Below, in pieces: positions 14,016-19,254 of a stretch of 19,254 bases of DNA (position 1 is its first letter; every line of letters begins with the position of its first letter). The notes below the pieces were generated by a model. That model did not search any database, was not told the DNA's origin, and saw only the letters and a list, made by a program, of their open reading frames with translations. Source of the DNA: Verrucomicrobiota bacterium. Lineage in GTDB: Bacteria; Verrucomicrobiota; Verrucomicrobiia; Opitutales; UBA953. The position numbers and the translations under genes were made by a program. Where the stretch lies: positions 1-19,254 of the forward strand of contig RDYO01000012.1 in NCBI GenBank assembly GCA_004293385.1. The letters are read 5' to 3'.

Positions 14016-14432
14016 ATGGACCTCGCACGCCGCCGCTCCGAGCTCATCGCCGAGCTCGAACCTTTCTCCGACCACCACGAACGGTTCCAGTACGTGATCG
14101 ACCGCGCGAAGTCCGCGCCGGCGCTCCCGGCCGAACTCAAGCTCGAGGCCTTCCTCATCGAAGGCTGCACGTCCAACCTCTGGCTGATCCCCTCGCTCGA
14201 CGACGGCGTCTGCCATTTCCGCTGCGACGCCGATTCGCTCATCACGAAGGGCGTCGCGAGCCTGGTCTGCGAATTCTACGACGGCGCCTCGCCGGCGGAG
14301 GTCGCGGCGACCGACGCCGACTTCCTCTCCGCCGTGGGCATCACCCAGCACCTCTCCCCGAACCGCCGCAACGGCCTGACGAACCTGGTCGGCAAGATCC
14401 GCGCGTTCGGCCGGCTCACCGCGGGTTCCTGA
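14016..14432 (+). CDS. sufE: SufE-like cysteine desulfuration/sulfur acceptor protein
   Basis: The 138-residue protein has the SufE fold signature: a helical N-terminus ending FQYVIDRAKSAP, then the sulfur acceptor motif EGCTSNLW with C51, which equals the position of the active Cys in E. coli SufE. Near the C-terminus come ITQHLSPNRRNGLTNLVGKI, as in the family. SufE takes the persulfide from the SufS cysteine desulfurase and passes it to the SufBCD scaffold for Fe-S cluster assembly in the cytoplasm. No sufS or sufBCD gene is in the window, so it is unlinked here. Its start is 7 nt after the TPR gene stop, so co-transcription is likely; there is no Shine-Dalgarno. CsdE is the alternative name for a close paralogue. 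Confidence 0.92.
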   Translation: MDLARRRSELIAELEPFSDHHERFQYVIDRAKSAPALPAELKLEAFLIEGCTSNLWLIPSLDDGVCHFRCDADSLITKGVASLVCEFYDGASPAEVAATDADFLSAVGITQHLSPNRRNGLTNLVGKIRAFGRLTAGS

Positions 14433-14434
14433 TG

Positions 14435-14452
14435 AGCCCCATCGGCGGGGCT
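14435..14452 (+). terminator. Hairpin after sufE, possible terminator
   Basis: AGCCCC (14435-14440) and GGGGCT (14447-14452) form a perfect 6-bp GC-rich stem with loop ATCGGC, starting 2 nt after the sufE stop. There is no downstream T-run (the bases are TAAGAAGC), so it is a weak or non-canonical terminator, or an mRNA 3'-end stabiliser. It separates the TPR-sufE pair from ctaA. Confidence 0.4.
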
Positions 14453-14514
14453 TAAGAAGCGGGATATGCGTGCTTGGGATTTGCGCCGTCCGCGTTGTCC
14501 CCTGTGATGGGAGC

Positions 14515-15456
14515 ATGACCCAGCCGGAATCCGCCGCGCCCGACCGACGTCTGTTCGGACTGTGCCTGCTCACGCTGGCGTGGTCGGTGCTCGTGCTCCA
14601 GGCCGGCGGCTTCACGACCAGCATCCAGGCCGGCATGGCCTTCTTGGACTGGCCCCTGTCCAACGGCTCCGTCAACCCGCCGGGCTGGCTCACGGAGATC
14701 GATAAGTTCGCCGAACACTCGCATCGCCTCGCGGCCACGGGTCTCGGCCTGCTCTGCGTGGCCATCGCCGTCGCGCACCGCCTGCGCGAGACGCGGACCG
14801 TCGTCCGCCGCGCGGCGTACGCGCTCGTCGGCCTCGTCGTGCTGCAAGGCATGCTCGGCGGACTGCGCGTGCTCCTCGACCAGCTGAACATCGGCGGCGA
14901 CGGCAACTTCAAGGCCGCGGCCTTCGCCGTCGGTCACGCCGTCAACGCCCAGCTCACGCTCGCGCTCCTCGCCTTCATCGCCCTCGCCCATAGCGCCGCC
15001 TGGCACCGCGCGGGTCGCGGCGAAGACCCGGCGCCCTTCCGTGCCGGCCGCTGGGCGGCGGGCCTGACGCTCGCGGTCATCGTCGGCGGCGCGGTCATGC
15101 GCCAAGGTCGCTTCACCGCCTGGGTCACGTCCCCCGACCAAGGGCTCTTCATCCCCTCGGTCGGCGACGGCCTGCTCTGGTGGGTCAACCTCGCCCACCG
15201 CGGCGGCGCCCTGCTGGCGGCCTCGGCCGTGCTGTTCTTCGCCTACCGGCTGGCCCGCCACGGCTATCCGTTCCTGCGGTGGGCCTCCCTCGTCGGCCTG
15301 CTGGGCCTGCAGATCCTCCTCGGCGTCCTGAGCCTCCGCCTCTACGACAACCCGCACGTCCGCACCGTCCACCTCGTCGTGGGCGCGGCGCTCTTCTCCT
15401 CGCTCTGCGCCGCGCTCGCCCTCGCGCATCGCCGCGCCCGGACCGACGCCGCCTGA
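14515..15456 (+). CDS. ctaA: Heme A synthase (COX15/CtaA family)
   Basis: The protein oxidises the C8 methyl of heme O to give heme A for aa3-type cytochrome c oxidase in the inner membrane. From the ATG at 14515 it is 313 residues with about eight membrane segments in two four-helix bundles. The four conserved heme-ligand His are visible: H70 in EHSHR (with catalytic-site E67), H141 in GHAVNAQ, H228 in LAHRGG, and H286 in VRTVHLVVG. The N-terminal half has the typical FLDWPLSNGSVNP motif. An in-frame ATG at 14470 would add 15 residues; I prefer 14515, which has a GGGAG just upstream, though at very short spacing. ctaB follows after 56 nt and supplies its substrate. Confidence 0.93.
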   Translation: MTQPESAAPDRRLFGLCLLTLAWSVLVLQAGGFTTSIQAGMAFLDWPLSNGSVNPPGWLTEIDKFAEHSHRLAATGLGLLCVAIAVAHRLRETRTVVRRAAYALVGLVVLQGMLGGLRVLLDQLNIGGDGNFKAAAFAVGHAVNAQLTLALLAFIALAHSAAWHRAGRGEDPAPFRAGRWAAGLTLAVIVGGAVMRQGRFTAWVTSPDQGLFIPSVGDGLLWWVNLAHRGGALLAASAVLFFAYRLARHGYPFLRWASLVGLLGLQILLGVLSLRLYDNPHVRTVHLVVGAALFSSLCAALALAHRRARTDAA

Positions 15457-15512
15457 GCCGGCGCAACGGATTTGCCTTTAACCCTGCGCGTAAACCCGCC
15501 ACGACAAGACCG

Positions 15513-16397
15513 ATGAGCGAACGCGCCGGATCCGTGCCTGCCGCCTACTGGGAGCTGACCAAGCCCCGGCTGTCGTTCCTGTCCGTCCTGACGTCCCTCG
15601 CCGGCTATTTCTGCAGCGCGCCCGCGCAGCCGACCGACGCCAAGGTGCTCGTGTCCCTCGCCCTCGGCACGGCCCTCGCGGCCGGCGGCTGCGGCGCGGT
15701 CAACATGTGGTGGGAGAGCGACGCGGACGCGAAGATGGAACGCACCCGTAATCGTCCGATCCCCGCCGGGATCGTCCGCCCCGGCGCCGCCCTGCTCTTC
15801 GGGATGGCCCTGCTAACCGCGGGCGTGACCTTGGTCTGGCTCGGCGCCAATCCGCTGGCCGGCGCCCTCACGGCCGCGACCGCGTTCTCGTACCTGTTCC
15901 TTTACACGCCGCTCAAGACGCTGACCTCCTGGTGCACGCTCGTCGGCTCGCTGCCGGGCGCGATTCCGCCGATCATCGGCACGGCGGCCAAGATCGGCGA
16001 CATCGACCGCATGGGCTGGCTGCTCTTCGCGCTGCTGTTCTTCTGGCAGGTGCCCCACTTCATGGCCCTCGCGGTGATGTGCCGCGAAGACTACGCCCGC
16101 GGCGGCTTCAAGGTGGCCACGGTCGACGACCCGTCCGGCCGCTCGGCCTCGATCTGGGCGATGGCCTTCATCCTCCCGATGATCTTCGTGGCGGGCGCGA
16201 TCGCCACGAACTTCTTCCCGAACTGGACTAGCCCCTACGTCTGGGTCTCCTTCCTGGCCGGCGCGTGGTTCTTCAAGCTGACCCTCGAGTTCGCCCTGCC
16301 GCAGCGCCGGGCCGCGGTCGCGAAGCCGCTCTTCATCGCCTCGATCCTTTACCTGCCGGTCGTCCTGTTGACTCTGACGCTCAACCGGCTTTTCTAA
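15513..16397 (+). CDS. ctaB: Heme O synthase (protoheme IX farnesyltransferase, CtaB/COX10)
   Basis: The 294-residue UbiA-family membrane prenyltransferase adds farnesyl to protoheme IX to give heme O, the step before CtaA. It starts MSERAGSVPAAYWELTKPRL, where ELTKPR is the family N-terminal mark. The first prenyl-diphosphate site is NMWWESDADAKMERTRNRP (64-82). The YARGGFKVATVDDPSGRSAS region follows a segment with FFWQVPHFMALAVMCREDY, also typical. Several hydrophobic segments follow to the C-terminus. The frame is open upstream to 15180, but that part overlaps ctaA and is Arg/Pro-rich, so I start at 15513. ygfA begins 4 nt after its stop. Confidence 0.95.
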   Translation: MSERAGSVPAAYWELTKPRLSFLSVLTSLAGYFCSAPAQPTDAKVLVSLALGTALAAGGCGAVNMWWESDADAKMERTRNRPIPAGIVRPGAALLFGMALLTAGVTLVWLGANPLAGALTAATAFSYLFLYTPLKTLTSWCTLVGSLPGAIPPIIGTAAKIGDIDRMGWLLFALLFFWQVPHFMALAVMCREDYARGGFKVATVDDPSGRSASIWAMAFILPMIFVAGAIATNFFPNWTSPYVWVSFLAGAWFFKLTLEFALPQRRAAVAKPLFIASILYLPVVLLTLTLNRLF

Positions 16398-16401
16398 GCC
16401 C

Positions 16402-16983
16402 ATGGACGCCCGCGCCGCCAAGCAGACACTGCGCGCGGAACTGAAGGCCCGCCGCACCGCGCTGACGTCGCGCGAACTGCAGGTCGCGGGCGACGAGGCC
16501 GCCCGGCTGATCACGCAGCTCCCCGAGTGGAAGCAGGCGAAGACGGTCTGCCTCTACGCGTCCTTCGGCGGCGAGCTGCCGACCGACGGCCTCCTCGCGC
16601 TCGCCCTCCTCGAGGGGAAGCGGCTCCTGCTTCCTCGGGTGACCAACAAGACGACGCTCGTCCTCCATGAGGTCGACGACCTCGGCGCGCTCCAGCCCTC
16701 CCGTCTCGGCATCCGCGAACCGAAACCCACCGCCCCGGTCGCGACCCTGGCCGACGCCGGCCTGATCCTCGTCCCTGGCCTGGGCTTCGACGGCGCCGGC
16801 CGGCGCCTCGGCTTCGGCGGCGGTTTCTATGACCGGCTGCTGGCCAAGCCGCCCCGTAAGACCTTCCTCTTGGGCCACGCCCACTCCTTCCAGGTGCTCC
16901 CGCGGCTGCCGGACGAGCCGCATGATATTAAAGTTAAGGCGGTGGCCACCCCGCAGGGCGTGATTCGCTGCCGAGTGCGCTAG
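16402..16983 (+). CDS. ygfA: 5-formyltetrahydrofolate cyclo-ligase
   Basis: The 193-residue enzyme converts 5-formyl-THF to 5,10-methenyl-THF using ATP, returning stored folate to one-carbon metabolism in the cytosol. The nucleotide/substrate motif PGLGFDGAGRRLGFGGGFYD (125-144) is close to the family pattern PGLAFD-G-RLG-G-GYYDR. The N-terminal KQTLRAELKARRTAL helix, the GELPTDGLL turn and the C-terminal EPHDIKVKAVATPQGVI also fit. Its ATG is 4 nt after the ctaB stop, so the two are probably co-transcribed; a functional link to heme A synthesis is not apparent. The length is normal for the family. No Shine-Dalgarno is seen. Confidence 0.93.
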   Translation: MDARAAKQTLRAELKARRTALTSRELQVAGDEAARLITQLPEWKQAKTVCLYASFGGELPTDGLLALALLEGKRLLLPRVTNKTTLVLHEVDDLGALQPSRLGIREPKPTAPVATLADAGLILVPGLGFDGAGRRLGFGGGFYDRLLAKPPRKTFLLGHAHSFQVLPRLPDEPHDIKVKAVATPQGVIRCRVR

Positions 16984-17016
16984 CGGGTTTGCCAAGCGGG
17001 GCGATTCGTGTCCGAT

Positions 17017-17022
17017 GGAGGG
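17017..17022 (+). promoter_or_regulatory. Ribosome binding site of the uvrA-like gene
   Basis: GGAGGG lies 4 nt before the ATG at 17027. It is the only strong Shine-Dalgarno match in the window and decides the start against the in-frame ATG at 17015. Confidence 0.6.
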
Positions 17023-17026
17023 TCCG

Positions 17027-19254
17027 ATGCCCGCCCCCCGACCAGACGCGATCCGCCTCCGCGGCGTCCGCCAGAACAACCTGAAGGGCTTCGACGTCGA
17101 CATCCCGGTCGGCAAGCTGGTCGTGGTGACGGGCCTCAGCGGCGCGGGCAAATCCTCCTTGGTCTTCGATACGCTGCACGCCGAAGGGCAACGCCGCTAC
17201 GTCGAGACGTTCAGCCCGTACGTCCGTCAGTTCCTCGAGCTGCTGCCCTCCCCGGCGCTCGACTCCGCGGAGAACGTCCGCCCTTCCGTCGCCATCAAGC
17301 AGGGCAACGCGGTCCGCACGTCGCGCTCGACGGTGGGCACGATGACCGAACTCTGCGACTGGTTCAAAGTCTGGTTCGCGCACCGCGCCGAACTCGTCGA
17401 CCCGGCCAGCGGCCAGGTGATCGTCCCGCGCGGACCCGACGCCGCCTGGCAGGATTCGCTCACGCGCTTCCCGGGCCAGTCGCTCTCGCTCGCTTTCGCG
17501 GTCGCCAAACCGGAATCGCTGGGCTGGCCGACCATCGCGGAAGAATTCGCGAAGGCGGGCTTCAGCCGCGCCTTCGCCGCCGGCCGACGCGTCCGGCTGA
17601 CGGAGGACGAGATTCCCGCCGACGCGACGGAACTGCTCGTCATCCAGGACCGCGTGACGGTCGCCCCCGACCAGGCCTCGCGCTTCCATGAGGCGGCCCT
17701 CGCGGCCTTCCGCCTCGGCGGCGCCCGCCTGCGCCTGCTCGACGACCAAGGCCACGAACTTTCCCGCTACAGCGAGGCCCTCGAATCACCGGTCGATGGA
17801 CGCAAGTTCCGCCCGGCCTCGCCCGCGCTCTTCTCCTTCAATTCTCCCGTCGGCGCTTGCCCGGAGTGCCGCGGCTTCGGCCGCGTCATCGGCCTCGACT
17901 GGCATAAGATCATCCCGAATCCGGCGCTGACGCTCGCCGAAGGCGCGATCGCCCCGTTCCAAGGCACGGTCTACGGCGAATCGCAGAAGGACCTCACGCG
18001 CGCCTGCCGCAAGGCGGGCATCCCGATGGACGTGCCGTGGAAGAAGCTCTCGGCGGCGCACCGTAGATTCGTCGAGCATGGCGAACCGGGCTACGTCCAA
18101 GGTTCCTACGATTCGATGTGGTACGGCGTCCGCGGCTTCTTCCGCTGGCTCGAAGGGACGACCTATAAGATGCACGTGCGGGTGTTCCTCTCCCGCTGGC
18201 GCGCCTACGAGTCCTGCCCGCAATGCCACGGACGCCGCTTCCGCGAGGAATCGCTCTTCTGGCGCTGGCAGGGTAAGTCGCTCCCGGAACTCTATGCTTC
18301 GCCGGTCTCGGACCTGCGCGCGATGCTGGCGCCGCTCGCGCCGAAGGACTCCCGTCACCCCGCCGACCACGCGCTCGAAGCCATCCTTGCGCGGCTCGGC
18401 TACCTCGAAGCGGTTGGTCTCGGCTACCTGGCGCTCGACCGTTTGTCCCGCACGCTTTCCGGCGGCGAAGTCCAACGTGTCAACCTGACCTCCTGCCTCG
18501 GCGCCTGCCTGGCGGACACGGTCTTCGTCCTCGACGAACCGAGCGTCGGCATGCACGCCCGCGACCTGGCCCGCATGGTCGGGATCCTGCGCAGCCTCGT
18601 CGACCAAGGTAATACGGTGGTGGTGGTCGAACACGACGAGTCGGTGATGCGCGCGGCGGACTGGCTGATCGAGATCGGGCCGAGACCCGGCGCCGAAGGC
18701 GGCCATCTGCTTTATCAGGGCGCCCCGCAAGGCATCCTCAAGGTCAAGGAATCCGCGACGGGCAACTGGCTCTCCGGCCGGCGCACGCCCGAGACGCGCG
18801 CCCCGCGCCCGGTCGGCGACACGACCCCTCGCCTCCGCGTAGCCGGTGCGACGGTCAACAATCTCCGCGACTTCGCCTGCTCGCTCCCGCTCGGACGACT
18901 CGTCGGCCTCTGCGGCGTCTCAGGCTCAGGCAAGTCGACGCTGCTCCATCAGGTCATCGGACGGCGCGATCCGGAGTCAGGCGATGAAGCGACGGAACTG
19001 AAATGGGTGAAGTTCGACCAGGAGCCGGCGGAGGTCGCCCTCGTCGACCAATCCCCCGCGACCCGCACGCCGCGCTCCAACCCGGCGCTCTACGTCGGCG
19101 CGTGGGACGCGATCCGCACCTTGCTCGGCAACTCGCCCGAGGCGAAAGCCGCGGGCCTCTCGCCTTCGCACTTCTCCTTCAACGCCGGGGAAGGCCGCTG
19201 CGAACGTTGCGGCGGCGCGGGCTGGGAGACGGTCGAGATGCAGTTCGTCTCGGA
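17027..19254 (+). CDS. uvrA: UvrA-family excinuclease ABC subunit A-like ATPase (3' end beyond window)
   Basis: The open frame gives 742 residues without a stop at the right edge. UvrA dimers scan DNA for lesions and load UvrB in nucleotide excision repair. Visible parts: Walker A 1 GLSGAGKSS (36-44), then AEGQRRYVETFSPYVRQFLE and RTSRSTVGTMTEL; zinc-module CPEC (278-281) in GACPECRGFGRVIGLD; CPQC (397-400); the ABC signature LSGGEVQR (477-484) and VFVLDEPSVG; Walker A 2 GVSGSGKST (630-638); and CERC (725-728). The pattern (RTSRSTVGTM, YKMHVRVFLSRWRAYESC) resembles the divergent UvrA paralogue group more than E. coli UvrA, so it may be a second, UvrA2-like copy. The first CxxC of the N-terminal zinc module is replaced by S254-P-V-D257. 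Confidence 0.88.
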   Translation, partial: MPAPRPDAIRLRGVRQNNLKGFDVDIPVGKLVVVTGLSGAGKSSLVFDTLHAEGQRRYVETFSPYVRQFLELLPSPALDSAENVRPSVAIKQGNAVRTSRSTVGTMTELCDWFKVWFAHRAELVDPASGQVIVPRGPDAAWQDSLTRFPGQSLSLAFAVAKPESLGWPTIAEEFAKAGFSRAFAAGRRVRLTEDEIPADATELLVIQDRVTVAPDQASRFHEAALAAFRLGGARLRLLDDQGHELSRYSEALESPVDGRKFRPASPALFSFNSPVGACPECRGFGRVIGLDWHKIIPNPALTLAEGAIAPFQGTVYGESQKDLTRACRKAGIPMDVPWKKLSAAHRRFVEHGEPGYVQGSYDSMWYGVRGFFRWLEGTTYKMHVRVFLSRWRAYESCPQCHGRRFREESLFWRWQGKSLPELYASPVSDLRAMLAPLAPKDSRHPADHALEAILARLGYLEAVGLGYLALDRLSRTLSGGEVQRVNLTSCLGACLADTVFVLDEPSVGMHARDLARMVGILRSLVDQGNTVVVVEHDESVMRAADWLIEIGPRPGAEGGHLLYQGAPQGILKVKESATGNWLSGRRTPETRAPRPVGDTTPRLRVAGATVNNLRDFACSLPLGRLVGLCGVSGSGKSTLLHQVIGRRDPESGDEATELKWVKFDQEPAEVALVDQSPATRTPRSNPALYVGAWDAIRTLLGNSPEAKAAGLSPSHFSFNAGEGRCERCGGAGWETVEMQFVS

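Noticed and set aside
12689..14245. Minus-strand frame of 518 codons opposite the TPR gene and sufE
   Set aside because: Ala/Gly/Arg/Glu-rich translation without domains, antisense to a convincing signal-peptide TPR protein and to SufE with its active Cys. Similar shadows at 13629-14912, 14452-15429, 16934-17755 and 17786-18730 were dropped for the same reason.
15180..15512. N-terminal extension of ctaB to 15180
   Set aside because: The extension overlaps ctaA and is Arg/Pro-rich shadow sequence; CtaB homologues start near the ELTKPR motif, consistent with 15513.

Overview
The window is a chromosomal segment from a GC-rich bacterium. It has two halves that diverge from the gap at about 12062-12232. 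The left 12 kb, on the minus strand, is the fused str-S10-spc ribosomal protein locus. The right 7 kb, on the plus strand, is a housekeeping series. My best taxonomic guess is Verrucomicrobiota, probably an Opitutae-like lineage. That rests on the look of the EF-G, L2 and L3 sequences, the Zn-free long-form S14, and a FlgT_C-like secreted protein of a kind I associate with this phylum. It is inference, not proof.

Left half, read right to left in transcription order: rpsL, rpsG, fusA, rpsJ, then a 143-nt structured gap, then rplC, rplD, rplW, rplB, rpsS, a small secreted protein of unknown function, rplV, rpsC, rplP, rpmC, rpsQ, rplN, rplX, rplE, rpsN, rpsH, rplF, rplR, rpsE (cut by the left edge). 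The order is the classical one with three departures. There is no tuf between fusA and rpsJ. The rpsJ-rplC gap contains nested inverted repeats capped by GNRA-type tetraloops. A signal-peptide protein sits between rpsS and rplV. Nearly all of these genes lack a Shine-Dalgarno sequence; their short spacers are pyrimidine-rich, often with a CCTT/TTAC-like core just before the ATG.

Right half, left to right: a secreted TPR-like protein of unknown function, sufE (Fe-S sulfur transfer), ctaA and ctaB (heme O and heme A synthesis for an aa3-type cytochrome oxidase, hence an aerobic respirer), a 5-formyltetrahydrofolate cyclo-ligase, and a UvrA-family ATPase cut by the right edge that has lost half of one zinc-binding site.

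No rRNA, tRNA, IS element, CRISPR array or prophage signal was seen, and no gap without a gene exceeds 171 bp. The observations most worth following are the rpsJ-rplC RNA structure, the secreted protein inside the ribosomal operon, and the non-SD spacer motif.
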